Part shown: positions 34,872-43,193 of the stretch, in pieces | Position numbering within the stretch: the first letter of the stretch is position 1 | Layout of the letters: each line of letters opens with the position of its first letter | Source: JANSWY01 sp965228955 | Lineage (GTDB): Bacteria; Bacteroidota; Bacteroidia; Cytophagales; Cyclobacteriaceae | Assembly (NCBI GenBank): GCA_965228955.1 | Contig: OZ245848.1 | Location: 434,001-498,000 of the forward strand | Direction: 5' to 3' | Length of the DNA: 64,000 nucleotides | Position numbers and translations under genes: made by a program | The notes under the pieces: generated by a model | What the model was told of the DNA's origin: nothing | The model's database searches: none | What the model saw: only the letters and a program-made list of their open reading frames with translations

Positions 34872-35423
34872 TTAAATGTTATCTGGTTCTGCAATAGAGA
34901 TATTCATTGGAATATCTTCTTTTCCTTTCAGGTAAAGGTCATATTGTAGAGGGTCATCCTTGTCAAGTGCCCGATATTCATCTGCCGATAAGCCAACTCT
35001 CTCTCCATAGATTTGATAATAGGCGCCTTTTATTTCATCTAATACATTGATAAAAGTCTCGTAGTTGGTTCCCCTATTCGTTTTTAATGAGATAATAGCT
35101 TTTTTCGGGTTTATCGAGTAATTAGGAAGTCTGCCTTCATTAAGAACATGCGTTTTGATATCCTCTTTTAGGCCAACTAAGTTTAATCGAGGTTCACCTT
35201 CTACAAGCAACTCATTTTTCGAGTTGATCCTGATTTTGTAAATATTTCGTTCATTCATTGGAACGGTTTGTGGATCTTGTTCTGCAGGTAGTGGTAACAT
35301 CAATCCTTTTTGAGTCTGGATAGTAGTAGATACCAGGAAAAAGATGAGTAGCAGGAAGGCAATGTCTGCCATTGATCCGGCATTGACAGAATCGGTTTCT
35401 TTTCTTTCTTTTGGTCTAAACAT
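34872..35423 (-). CDS. ExbD/TolR-family biopolymer transport protein (first copy)
   Basis: A 183-residue ExbD/TolR-like protein with a short N-terminal cytosolic stretch, a membrane helix (IAFLLLIFFLVSTTIQ, about 20-36) preceded by the conserved SMADIAF Asp, and a large periplasmic part with KAIISLKTNRGTNYETFINVLDEIK typical of ExbD. It precedes a second ExbD-type gene by 4 bases. Together they could form a heteromeric ExbD pair with an ExbB coded elsewhere in the genome; tandem ExbD genes are usual in Bacteroidota. The upstream gap of 97 bases separates it from the putative microprotein and Arc gene. Confidence 0.85.
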   Translation of the reverse strand: MFRPKERKETDSVNAGSMADIAFLLLIFFLVSTTIQTQKGLMLPLPAEQDPQTVPMNERNIYKIRINSKNELLVEGEPRLNLVGLKEDIKTHVLNEGRLPNYSINPKKAIISLKTNRGTNYETFINVLDEIKGAYYQIYGERVGLSADEYRALDKDDPLQYDLYLKGKEDIPMNISIAEPDNI

Positions 35424-35519
35424 GATTTTGATGGTCTGTTTGGATTAATAATCCAGGAGACATCACAAAGTCACATTTCAGAGGTAGTGAATAAATTATT
35501 TGGAAAGAGTAGGTGGCAT

Positions 35520-35582
35520 TTAAATCCCTAAAACCCACTTAATAAAGCCACCAATAGCCATAAAAATCAGATAGAAAATCAT
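35520..35582 (-). CDS. Possible 20-residue hydrophobic peptide
   Basis: A 20-codon frame starting ATG at 35582 and ending TAA at 35520, located 10 bases downstream of the Arc gene on the same strand. It encodes a hydrophobic segment with one Lys (MIFYLIFMAIGG...) long enough to cross a membrane. No Shine-Dalgarno-type sequence of note (CTCC lies upstream). Its position in a tight operon and its composition make it a candidate microprotein, but it is small enough to be accidental. Confidence 0.25.
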   Translation of the reverse strand: MIFYLIFMAIGGFIKWVLGI

Positions 35583-35592
35583 AAGGAGAATG

Positions 35593-35745
35593 TTATTTCT
35601 TTAGTCTTCCAGCATCCTTCAATGCCTTATTAATGATCCACTCGATTTGGCCATTTGTGCTGCGAAATTCATCTGCGGCCCACTTTTCTATAGCCTTCAT
35701 CATGTCCTCATCGAGTCTTAATGCAAATGGTTTTTTCTTTGCCAT
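35593..35745 (-). CDS. Arc/MetJ-type ribbon-helix-helix protein, 50 residues
   Basis: A short cytosolic DNA-binding protein. The sequence MAKKKPFALRLDEDMMKAIEKWAADE, followed by FRSTNGQIEWIINKALKDAG, is a clear ribbon-helix-helix of Arc type: a beta strand (FALRLDE), helix A (MMKAIEKWAADEF) and helix B starting STNGQIEWI. It overlaps the preceding membrane protein gene by one base (TGATG), so translation is coupled, and it forms an operon with the SPFH gene. Arc-like proteins next to SPFH and small membrane proteins recur in Bacteroidota, presumably as repressor of the operon, but that role is inferred. Confidence 0.78.
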   Translation of the reverse strand: MAKKKPFALRLDEDMMKAIEKWAADEFRSTNGQIEWIINKALKDAGRLKK

Positions 35746-36254
35746 CAGTAATCTGTGTATTCTTTGTGCATCAGCTTTTCAATAGCTGATTTCATCTCTT
35801 CAGGTTTTCTTGTGCTGAATACAAGCCTCACTCTTTTATTTTTCAGTTTTATCTTGGCTGCTTGTTTTCCTCCCATTATGAAAGCCCTGTATCTCCAGGT
35901 TTTTCTATAACCCAAGCCTCCATAGTGTAGGGCACTCATTTTTGAAACCTCTATTGATTCAATCTGCTCTTTGTTGATTTTTCTCCAGCTCCAAATAAAA
36001 GGAACAAATCTGTATTTGATACTGTATTTGTCAATATTGACCTCCAATTTCATTGAAGTAAACATCATAATCATCCCACACATGATTATAAAAATCACAA
36101 CTGAAGCAATCAAAGTTTCATTATCGGTGTTTTCAAGTCCTTCCTTGAAGACGTTGATCCCCATAACCAGCAATCCAAAAACGGATAGGGTTATAGAAAC
36201 CAATATCCATATTCTTTTGAATTTTTGATCTTCCTTAAATAATGAAATACTCAT
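35745..36254 (-). CDS. Membrane protein of the SPFH operon, hypothetical
   Basis: A 169-residue protein with two membrane helices at about 13-33 and 45-64 followed by a beta-rich domain of about 100 residues (EVNIDKYSIKYRFVPFIWSWRKINKEQIESIEVSKM...). Organisation resembles the small bacterial PH-domain membrane proteins. It is translated together with the SPFH gene (2 bases upstream) and the Arc gene (1-base overlap). A helper of the SPFH membrane scaffold is a reasonable guess. No enzymatic motif is visible. Confidence 0.62.
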   Translation of the reverse strand: MSISLFKEDQKFKRIWILVSITLSVFGLLVMGINVFKEGLENTDNETLIASVVIFIIMCGMIMMFTSMKLEVNIDKYSIKYRFVPFIWSWRKINKEQIESIEVSKMSALHYGGLGYRKTWRYRAFIMGGKQAAKIKLKNKRVRLVFSTRKPEEMKSAIEKLMHKEYTDY

Positions 36255-36256
36255 GA

Positions 36257-37132
36257 TTAATGATTTAATGTTCCGCTATTGACTACTGGGGTTACATCTT
36301 TGTCGGCACATAATACGACCATTAAGTTACTCACCATGGCTGCTTTTCTTTCTTCATCCAATTCGATGATTTCTTTATGTGAAAGCTCTTCCAATGCCAT
36401 TTCAACCATACTTACTGCACCTTCAACAATTTTCTGTCTTGCAGCAATAATGGCTGTAGCCTGCTGTCTTCTAAGCATAGCTCCGGCAATTTCTTGTGCG
36501 TAAGCCAAGTAACCTATACGAGCTTCTAAAATTTCAATCCCGGCAATTGCCAATCTCTCTTCAAGCTCTTTCTCCAAAACGGTATTGACTTCATCCATTC
36601 CTGATCTTAGCGAAATATCCGCTTCCTGATCATCCATATTATCGTATGGATAGCTTCCTGCTAATTTTCTTACAGCAGCATCTGTTTGTACTCTTACAAA
36701 ACTCTCGTAATCATCCACCTCAAAGGCTGCTTTAAACGTGTCTCTTACTTTCCAAACCAGGATGACACTAATCAAAATTGGGTTACCCAGTTTGTCATTT
36801 ACTTTGACACGCTCACTGTCGAAGTTTCTGGCGCGCAGTGAGATGCTTTTTCTTGTGTAAAAGGGGATTACCCAGAAGAATCCGTTTTCTCGTACTGTTC
36901 CAACATACTTACCGAATAAAACAAGGACTCTTGAACCATTAGGATTTACAAAAAAGAAACCTGGAGCCATAAATACAGCCAGGATAATACCTAATAGACC
37001 AATTGGTTGTCGTCCGATAAGAAAACCAATTCCCCCAAGTAAGAAGAATAAGAATAATATGAATCCCACATAACCAGACAATGGCCTATGGGATTTCTCC
37101 AGAGCTGAGACGTTTGATGTTTGAGTTGACAT
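36257..37132 (-). CDS. SPFH/Band-7 domain membrane protein
   Basis: A 291-residue stomatin/prohibitin-like scaffold protein. After a short cytosolic stretch there are two hydrophobic segments (about 22-45 and 46-65), then the SPFH domain (NPNGSRVLVLFGKYVGTVRENGFFWVIPF...ISVILVWKVRDTFKAAFEVDDYESFVRVQTDAAVRKLAGSYP) and a helical C-terminus (RRQQATAIIAARQKIVEGAVSMVEMALEEL). Such proteins assemble membrane microdomains and control proteases or transport. It is the first gene of a three-gene operon with the PH-like membrane protein and Arc repressor. Confidence 0.9.
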   Translation of the reverse strand: MSTQTSNVSALEKSHRPLSGYVGFILFLFFLLGGIGFLIGRQPIGLLGIILAVFMAPGFFFVNPNGSRVLVLFGKYVGTVRENGFFWVIPFYTRKSISLRARNFDSERVKVNDKLGNPILISVILVWKVRDTFKAAFEVDDYESFVRVQTDAAVRKLAGSYPYDNMDDQEADISLRSGMDEVNTVLEKELEERLAIAGIEILEARIGYLAYAQEIAGAMLRRQQATAIIAARQKIVEGAVSMVEMALEELSHKEIIELDEERKAAMVSNLMVVLCADKDVTPVVNSGTLNH

Positions 37133-37192
37133 AATTTCTGCGTTTTTATAAGTGATATTATTTTGATATCATATTAATACGAAAATAAATTA

Positions 37193-37225
37193 TTTGGGTT
37201 GCATTTCAAAATGTAAGTACTTTTG
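37193..37225 (+). promoter_or_regulatory. Bacteroidota-type promoter of the small membrane protein gene
   Basis: TTTG (37193-37196), spacer of 21 bases, TACTTTTG (37218-37225) match the -33/-7 consensus. The first ATG (37230) is only 4 bases after the -7 box, so the start at 37254 may be the used one. Confidence 0.45.
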
Positions 37226-37229
37226 TGGC

Positions 37230-37727
37230 ATGAAGGTGAGCTATCAAACATCGATGCAATTTTTCAACAAACTGAATCTCCTGTTTAATGGAATTATTGC
37301 TGGTACTTTGTTGCCATTTGGGATTCTGTTTTTGGGGAGACAAAAAGAGATGTTTCCTGCTCTGTTGGAAGGGACAATAGGGATTGTGATTACTGTGATT
37401 ATTTTGGTTTTGGCGATCTATTTGACCTATCAATCACACCACGGATTCAAAGTTTCTTTCAAGGAATATTCAAAGGAAATGGCGCTTCGGGAGAAAATGG
37501 ATTTCTATTATGATATTTCAGTGCGCCGTTATTATTACCTCGGAGGAGCTTCACTATGTGCAATGATTGGATTGCTTCTTAATACTCATGGAATCTTCAG
37601 CCTGTTTTACCTGATAGTTTTGTTTATGTTTTCGTTGGGAAGACCGGAAGTTAGAAAGATGATGGATCAGTTAGCGTTGAATGAAGAAGAGAGGAAGCTC
37701 GTTTATGACAAGCTAGAAATAAAATAG
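37230..37727 (+). CDS. Hypothetical membrane protein
   Basis: A 165-residue membrane protein with helices at about 19-37, 46-67 and a pair at 103-136. Topology only: no family recognised. Between the helices lies a soluble part (HHGFKVSFKEYSKEMALREKMDFYY). Its C-terminus is cytosolic and charged (PEVRKMMDQLALNEEERKLVYDKLEIK). The frame is open from a TTG at 37194; the start is set at ATG 37230, but a good -7 box ends at 37225, which would favour ATG 37254. Transcribed divergently from the SPFH operon with less than 100 bases in between. Confidence 0.62.
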   Translation: MKVSYQTSMQFFNKLNLLFNGIIAGTLLPFGILFLGRQKEMFPALLEGTIGIVITVIILVLAIYLTYQSHHGFKVSFKEYSKEMALREKMDFYYDISVRRYYYLGGASLCAMIGLLLNTHGIFSLFYLIVLFMFSLGRPEVRKMMDQLALNEEERKLVYDKLEIK

Positions 37728-37759
37728 CCACAACCATTTCTGATTGTGGCTTTACGTTT
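37726..37759. terminator. Bidirectional terminator
   Basis: AGCCACAA (37726-37733) pairs with TTGTGGCT (37744-37751) with a ten-base loop. T-rich sequence follows on both strands (TTACGTTTT to the right; ATTTTATTT on the minus strand), suiting the two convergent genes that end here. Confidence 0.6.
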
Positions 37760-37779
37760 TACCAACAGAGTAAAACTTT

Positions 37780-38871
37780 TTAGAATATCACTCCAAAACT
37801 GAAAGCGTTTAGTTTTGGTCCATTGTTAGAAGTAAATACCTCATTCAAATCGTAAGTAGCGAAGAAGTCAAATCCTTTATATCCAACCTGACCTCTCAAG
37901 CCATATCTGAAGTTTTGTAAGTAGAAGTCACTCTTGTCTTTAGACTTGTCTTTGTCGCCATCTTCTTCGATTACAACTACTGCTCTTCCTCCTAATCTTA
38001 CTCCAGCATAAGCACCAGCACCTATTCGGATTCCAGATCTTTTCTTTGCAGTGTACTTTTTGTATCCATCAGCTTTCTTCACTTCTTTTTTACCGTAACT
38101 GAAGTCTAACATTGGCATCACCTGGAAGTTGAAGTAGCTTGTAGCTAGTTTAGTTTTTTCAAAGCTGATATTAGGTTCTTGTACTGCATTGAAGAATTCA
38201 ATTTCGTTTTCTCCTTTTATGATTCTTGTGCTGGTGTCCTGGAATTTCCAATTGTAGAAACTCACACCAGGACCCCATTCTATAAATAATGGACCATCAA
38301 TTGAAGTCTTTTGGATGGAGTTGATAGCAACATACCATGAAGGCCATGTTTTTAATGCATAGTCAGTATTGTTTGGGATACTACTTCCTTCAAACCAATT
38401 ACTTACTCCTATATCAAAATTCATGTAGTGTCTGGTTTTACGAACACCGTACTTGAAGCCTTTACGATCCCACTTATCATCATCATCGTCATCATTGTCT
38501 CGACTGGTATCGAAATCTGCATTCCATACGAATTTTGAATCATTCAGATCTTCGTTGTTGTTGTCGTTATCATCGTTCTGTCTGACTTCAATAGTGGTGT
38601 CTTTTAAATACTTAGAGCCACTCTCGTCCTGGATTACCAGATTGGTTTCGTTGTTGGACGAATCTAAAGACATGTTTAAATCTTTGATGATCTCATTGAT
38701 GTCGTAAGACTCTAAGTTTTTAAGATCCTCGCTGCTTTCAACATAGATTACAATCTTACTATTGTTACCAAATTCGATTACGACTGTATCCTCCTGGACC
38801 ATATGATTTGCCACAGATACATATCCTAGTATGCTTAAGAATGCGGCTATTATTGAAGTTTTCATTTTCAT
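37780..38871 (-). CDS. Hypothetical barrel protein with Asp/Asn-rich linker
   Basis: A 363-residue exported protein. After a signal sequence (residues 1-22; alternative ATG two codons on) there is an N-terminal region (about 25-100), a highly acidic Asp/Asn-rich linker (about 95-140, with runs of NDDNDNNNED and DDDDDD), and a C-terminal beta-barrel-like domain (SYFNFQVMPMLDFSYGKK, GIRIGAGAYAGVRLGGRAVVVIEE, FRYGLRGQVGYKGFDFFATYDLNEVF, FGVIF terminus). This suggests an outer-membrane protein whose acidic part may bind Ca2+. It lies downstream of sigma and anti-sigma genes and probably is co-transcribed with them. Confidence 0.62.
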   Translation of the reverse strand: MKMKTSIIAAFLSILGYVSVANHMVQEDTVVIEFGNNSKIVIYVESSEDLKNLESYDINEIIKDLNMSLDSSNNETNLVIQDESGSKYLKDTTIEVRQNDDNDNNNEDLNDSKFVWNADFDTSRDNDDDDDDKWDRKGFKYGVRKTRHYMNFDIGVSNWFEGSSIPNNTDYALKTWPSWYVAINSIQKTSIDGPLFIEWGPGVSFYNWKFQDTSTRIIKGENEIEFFNAVQEPNISFEKTKLATSYFNFQVMPMLDFSYGKKEVKKADGYKKYTAKKRSGIRIGAGAYAGVRLGGRAVVVIEEDGDKDKSKDKSDFYLQNFRYGLRGQVGYKGFDFFATYDLNEVFTSNNGPKLNAFSFGVIF

Positions 38872-38908
38872 TTTGAGATTTTATTATTGAGTTTTTGACC
38901 TTTCGTTT

Positions 38909-39661
38909 TTATTTATTTCTTCCACCTTGAATGAAGTTGTCTTTTGCTCCACGTAAGTCCGCCATTAACCCACCCTCTTTGATATTCTTCTTAGCGGAAG
39001 CAAACATTTTCTTTAGAGAGAACTTCGCAGTGTCAGCAGTGACCACCGGATTTTGCGATTGAACCTGAGCATATGTAATAGTTACTTTTGGTAATTCCGG
39101 CTCCTCCACAATATCCTGTAATTCTTCGATAGCTACCATATTGGTTTCAGGAATAAGCACCTCTTCCAAAGTCTCAACTTTTTTGTTGATCTTTTCAAGG
39201 TTCATCGGTTTTATTATTTCTTCCTGTGCTATCATTTGAGTTTTTATCACATCTACTTTTTCAACTTCTTTAGTGTTGTTATTGGCTAGATGCGAATTGT
39301 TTTCTTCAGGTTGCATCACCTGAATAATTTTTTTAGAATTTTTCGGATTTGCATCAGGCTCTGAGATTGGAAGATCCGAAAAATCTAATTCTCCGGTAGT
39401 TACAGAAGCAACTTCTGGGAATGGCGCATCTTCTCCGATATTTGAATATTGAATAGTATTAATGTCCTTCTGTGTCATCCAACCCCATCCAACTATCATC
39501 AGAATAGCAACACTTGCTGCAATGCTGGTCCACAACCAGATTGGTTTCTTACGGTCATTAAGCTGATCATTCAGTTGATCCCAGCTGGCTGCTTTGGGTT
39601 CAACAGTTAAACCAGTCAGTTTTTTTGAAAATAGGTGGTCGATTTCATTTCTAGTACTCAT
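38909..39661 (-). CDS. Probable anti-sigma factor-like membrane protein
   Basis: A 250-residue protein with a cytosolic N-terminal region (about 1-38, with DHLFSKKLTGLTVEPKAASWDQLNDQL), one membrane helix (WLWTSIAASVAILMIVGWGW, about 39-58) and a long acidic/low-complexity extracytoplasmic part. This 'short head, single helix, extended tail' is the pattern of Bacteroidota anti-sigma proteins encoded right after an ECF sigma factor, although no ZAS motif (HxxxCxxC) is present. It overlaps the sigma gene by 11 bases (start ATG 39661; TTG 39667 is possible). Regulation of the barrel gene by this pair is inference. Confidence 0.6.
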   Translation of the reverse strand: MSTRNEIDHLFSKKLTGLTVEPKAASWDQLNDQLNDRKKPIWLWTSIAASVAILMIVGWGWMTQKDINTIQYSNIGEDAPFPEVASVTTGELDFSDLPISEPDANPKNSKKIIQVMQPEENNSHLANNNTKEVEKVDVIKTQMIAQEEIIKPMNLEKINKKVETLEEVLIPETNMVAIEELQDIVEEPELPKVTITYAQVQSQNPVVTADTAKFSLKKMFASAKKNIKEGGLMADLRGAKDNFIQGGRNK

Positions 39662-40235
39662 CGCCAATAATTTTACTGTTCAATTTTTTCTCTGCTTCCA
39701 AAAGTTGTTTCTGTAAGAATGTTCTTGCTCTACTTAACTGTGACTTGGAAGTGTTTACATTAATACCCAACTGCTCCGCTATTTCTGCATGGGAGTATCC
39801 CTCAATCGCGTATAAGTTGAATACGGTCCTATATCCCACTGGCAATTCCTGAATCATTCTTATTAAATCATCAGCTTCCAGTTGGCTATCCAGCACGCTA
39901 TAGTCTGGATCGTTTTCTGCTTTCTCGATATCTGTTTCCAGGTACATAGATCGGTTTTTGCGAATGAATGTTAAACACTCATTCACCATTATTCTTCTGA
40001 TCCACCCTTCGAAACTTCCTTCTTTTCTGAACTTTGATATATTGTTAAAGACCTTCATAAAGCCTTGGACCAATACATCATCAGCATCATCTCTATCCTT
40101 TAAATATCTAATGCAAACTCCGAGCATCAACGGAGAATATTTCTCATAGAGGCTTTTCTGAGCCCAGGATTTACCCTTGACACAGCCATCTATTAGTTTT
40201 TCTTCGGTGATCGATTTGTTAATACTCAGCTTCAT
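39651..40235 (-). CDS. ECF-type RNA polymerase sigma factor
   Basis: A 194-residue sigma-70-family factor of the extracytoplasmic-function group. Region 2 (about 25-90: KDRDDADDVLVQGFMKVFNNI, then GWIRRIMVNECLTFIRK) and region 4 (about 130-185: LPVGYRTVFNLYAIEGYSHAEIAEQLGINVNTSKSQLSRAR) are complete, and region 3 is absent. It would direct RNA polymerase to envelope-related promoters, with the next gene coding the probable anti-sigma partner. A promoter box with one mismatch (CAAATAAA on the plus strand at 40260-40267) lies upstream. Confidence 0.9.
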   Translation of the reverse strand: MKLSINKSITEEKLIDGCVKGKSWAQKSLYEKYSPLMLGVCIRYLKDRDDADDVLVQGFMKVFNNISKFRKEGSFEGWIRRIMVNECLTFIRKNRSMYLETDIEKAENDPDYSVLDSQLEADDLIRMIQELPVGYRTVFNLYAIEGYSHAEIAEQLGINVNTSKSQLSRARTFLQKQLLEAEKKLNSKIIGDEY

Positions 40236-40352
40236 TAGTTAAAGTTCATAGGCAAGATGCAAATAAATGCCCTGAAGTTGCATCACTAACAAAATTTTTT
40301 TCTTGTTGGTTTTCAGTTAGTTAGGAATTAATTGAGATGATTGTTTAATTTT

Positions 40353-42056
40353 TTATTGCTGACTTGAGTTGATGTCAGCTTTCGGGACAGTTACTGTGAA
40401 CGTGGATCCTTTGCCTTTGATGGACTCAACTTCTATTTGGCCATTGTGTAACCTTAGAAATTCTTTACTCAAAGTTAACCCCAGACCGGTTCCTTTTTCA
40501 CCCTGGGTTCCCTGGAATGATGGGCCTCTATCGAGATTGAATAGTATTTCTTTTTCTTCTTCCGCTATTCCGACACCATTATCCTTGACGATGATTTGAA
40601 TATGGCCATTTTCTGATTTGGTGGTAATATCAATTTTGCCCTCATTTGGCTGACTGTATTTGAGTCCGTTTGATATGAGGTTCTTGAGGATGGTTGAGAA
40701 CATTTCGTAATCAGCATTGATGACCAGATCTTTTTCAAGATTGCAATTGATAGTGATGTTTTTGGCTTGTGCCTGAAATCTCATTCTTTGAACAATGTCT
40801 TCAACGAGCTGACTTAAAATGATCACATTGAATTGATACTCCAGTTCACCAGTTTGTACCTGGGCCCATTTTAGAAGGTTTTCAAGTAGATTTTGAGTTC
40901 TTGTCGTGATATCGCTCAAATTACCAATCATAGCATTGGACTCTTCTGGGGATAGATTATGTTCCTTTATCAAACCAATAATAGAATGAATTGCCGAGAA
41001 TGGGTTTTTTAAATCGTGTGCTATAATAGAGAAGAATCTGTTTTTTGTTGAATTCAGTTTTTCCAATTCAGTGTTTTGAATTTCAGCGTCCTGTTTTTGG
41101 GAGGTGATGATTTTGTTTGAAGATTTCAGGCTTTCATTGACACGTCTGTATCTATAGCTTTGGAAAAGAATAAGTGCTAAGAACGTGAGTAGTAAAACAT
41201 ACCAACTATATATAAAAAAGATCCACCACCCGGCGGCTGCATCCGCTTTTTTAAACGCGCTTGTGATTATAAACTTTGTACCTAAAACATCTACTTCTGA
41301 GGAAAATTCTTCTTCAGGGTCAATGTTGAAGTTTTTATAACTCTCGGGATCGACTCTTTCATTGAATATTTGTTTGCCGTCATCAACACGTTCCCGATCA
41401 AACGTGACACCAGAGGCCGTTGAGAATTTGAAAGCATAATCCTTAACTACTGTTGTGTCATAGATGTCATTAATCAAGCTTTTGAAGCTTATTACTGCAG
41501 TGATAATACCAATCTTCTCATTGTTTGATGTGATATCGAAATTAATTGGAATTCCCACCCAGCCTTCAACGAGATTTACAGGTTCTGCAATCGATAAGTT
41601 TGGGAAGTTTAACCATTGCATCAGGTCTTCCCCCTCGGGCACTCTGCGAATATCATATAGTGATTTTCCTACCAAATTTGCCGGATCATTTTGAGTTCTT
41701 GTGAAGACATATTGAAAAATTCCTTCAGTATCAATGAATGATATAATTAAAGAGTCTTGAATATTTAGTTCTTCAAACTGCTCAAATAAATAATTCCTAA
41801 TTTGATCTGGTCCGGGAGTTTGCTCGCTATTGTTAACGAACGATTTCAAACCTGCGGTGAGAGTGGAGAAGTTGTGGAGGGAGTTTTTGAATACATTTAC
41901 GGCCCTTTTGTTAACATTTTCAAGTTGGGCCCACCTTTTGGCGCGTTCATTACTCCTTATAATCTGCCCAACAGAGAATATCACAAAGCTTCCGAAGAGC
42001 AATGTAAAAACGAAAAGCACCGTCTGCTGTGTAGATGTAAGTTTCCCGAATCGCAT
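40353..42056 (-). CDS. CHASE-type membrane histidine kinase
   Basis: A 567-residue sensor kinase. Residues about 12-32 are the first membrane helix; the periplasmic segment (about 33-275) has a CHASE-like sensor character (NYLFEQFEELNIQDSLIISFIDTEG, VGKSLYDI); a second helix lies at about 277-300. Then follow HisKA with the phospho-acceptor His 347 (AHDLKNPFSA), and HATPase_c with N-box (NLISNGLKYS), G1 (DNGVGI) and G2 (GTGLGL) boxes. No receiver is fused and no response-regulator gene is adjacent, so the output is unknown. It is monocistronic, reverse strand. Confidence 0.88.
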   Translation of the reverse strand: MRFGKLTSTQQTVLFVFTLLFGSFVIFSVGQIIRSNERAKRWAQLENVNKRAVNVFKNSLHNFSTLTAGLKSFVNNSEQTPGPDQIRNYLFEQFEELNIQDSLIISFIDTEGIFQYVFTRTQNDPANLVGKSLYDIRRVPEGEDLMQWLNFPNLSIAEPVNLVEGWVGIPINFDITSNNEKIGIITAVISFKSLINDIYDTTVVKDYAFKFSTASGVTFDRERVDDGKQIFNERVDPESYKNFNIDPEEEFSSEVDVLGTKFIITSAFKKADAAAGWWIFFIYSWYVLLLTFLALILFQSYRYRRVNESLKSSNKIITSQKQDAEIQNTELEKLNSTKNRFFSIIAHDLKNPFSAIHSIIGLIKEHNLSPEESNAMIGNLSDITTRTQNLLENLLKWAQVQTGELEYQFNVIILSQLVEDIVQRMRFQAQAKNITINCNLEKDLVINADYEMFSTILKNLISNGLKYSQPNEGKIDITTKSENGHIQIIVKDNGVGIAEEEKEILFNLDRGPSFQGTQGEKGTGLGLTLSKEFLRLHNGQIEVESIKGKGSTFTVTVPKADINSSQQ

Positions 42057-42162
42057 TTAATGTATTCCAAACAAACTAATATCGTTGTTTTGATTCATAT
42101 TTAGAACTGATTGACTAATTTTTGAGAAGCATTGAATTTCCTTATAAATCAAACGAAAAATA

Positions 42163-43131
42163 ATGAAAGCGGCAGTCACCACCAAAATTGGTCCACCTGA
42201 GGTCATTGAAATCCAGGAAAGAAATAAACCAACTCCTAAGGAGGGTGAGGTTTTAATACAGATTAAAGCATTTGGACTTAACAGGTCTGAGATGTACACC
42301 AGACAAGGACATTCTCCTAATGTAAAATTTCCCAGGATTCAGGGAATTGAATGTGTTGGAATAGTAGAGCATGATACTACCGGCAAATATAAACCAGGCC
42401 AACAGGTAGCGGCAATAATGGGTGAAATGGGAAGAGAATTTGATGGTGGGTATGCTGAATATACAGTGGTTCCTTCTAGAATTGTATTTGCATTCAATAG
42501 CTCTTTGTCGTGGGATAAACTTGGTGCAATTCCAGAAATGTACCAGACTGTGAGTGGTTCTCTTCATGAAGCTTTGGAAGTGAAGAAAGGGGAAATTTTG
42601 CTAATTAGAGGTGGAACTTCTTCCATCGGGATGCTTACTTGTCAGCTCGCTAAACACCTCGGCCTAACTGTAGTTGCTACTACCAGAAATGAATCAAAAT
42701 CTCAAGTTTTGATTGATAATGGAGCAGATCATGTTGTTATAGATGATGGAAGGATACAGGAAAAAGTAAAGGCAATTTTTCCTGCCGGAGTTAATAAGGT
42801 TCTGGAGCTTGTTGGGACTGTAACGTTAAAGGACTCATTATACTGCCTGGCACCAAAAGGGATTTGTTGTATGACAGGAATTCTTGGCAACTCCTGGTCA
42901 ATGCCTGAATTTACTCCTATGGGAGATATTCCATCAACAAGGAAATTAACCGCCTACATGGGAGACGCTGAAAACTTATCTTCTGAATCATTACAGGAGT
43001 TCATTGATGCCGTAGAAAATGGTGTAATCTCCTTGAATATAGATCGTGTTTTAACAATCGATCAGGTTCCTGAAGCTCATGAAATAATGGAGGCCAGCAA
43101 GGCCAAAGGAAAATTGGTTGTAGTCACTTAA
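42163..43131 (+). CDS. MDR-family zinc-free quinone oxidoreductase-like protein
   Basis: A 322-residue medium-chain dehydrogenase/reductase. The N-terminal GroES-like catalytic domain starts MKAAVTTKIGPPEVIEIQER; the Rossmann domain shows IRGGTSSIGMLTCQLAKHLGLTVVATTRNESK (about 149-180), with the GGTSSIG glycine motif and an Arg-like start suggesting NADPH. The absence of the four structural zinc cysteines matches quinone oxidoreductase/CRISP-type members. It is cytosolic and is the first gene of a group with the sensor kinase and flavoprotein. A 62-base gap separates it from the kinase gene, so co-transcription is likely but not certain. Confidence 0.8.
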   Translation: MKAAVTTKIGPPEVIEIQERNKPTPKEGEVLIQIKAFGLNRSEMYTRQGHSPNVKFPRIQGIECVGIVEHDTTGKYKPGQQVAAIMGEMGREFDGGYAEYTVVPSRIVFAFNSSLSWDKLGAIPEMYQTVSGSLHEALEVKKGEILLIRGGTSSIGMLTCQLAKHLGLTVVATTRNESKSQVLIDNGADHVVIDDGRIQEKVKAIFPAGVNKVLELVGTVTLKDSLYCLAPKGICCMTGILGNSWSMPEFTPMGDIPSTRKLTAYMGDAENLSSESLQEFIDAVENGVISLNIDRVLTIDQVPEAHEIMEASKAKGKLVVVT

Positions 43132-43155
43132 TCTTTCTGGAAATGGAACTAAATT

Positions 43156-43166
43156 AAGGTAACCTT
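43156..43166. promoter_or_regulatory. Short palindrome before the kinase gene
   Basis: AAGGT-A-ACCTT (43156-43166) is a perfect 11-base palindrome 27 bases before the kinase ATG; it overlaps TAACCTTG, one mismatch from TAnnTTTG. It could be operator or chance. Confidence 0.25.
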
Positions 43167-43193
43167 GTTATGCAATTCAATTAAGCTCTTGAC

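Noticed and set aside
37193..37254. Possible leaderless transcript of the membrane protein at 37230
   Set aside because: The -7 box is too near the first ATG for a normal leader, but a second in-frame ATG at 37254 makes a normal leader possible, so leaderless use is not needed.
41802..42104. Plus-strand frames overlapping the 5' end of the CHASE kinase gene
   Set aside because: Two overlapping frames both antisense to conserved kinase sequence; no signal or domain.
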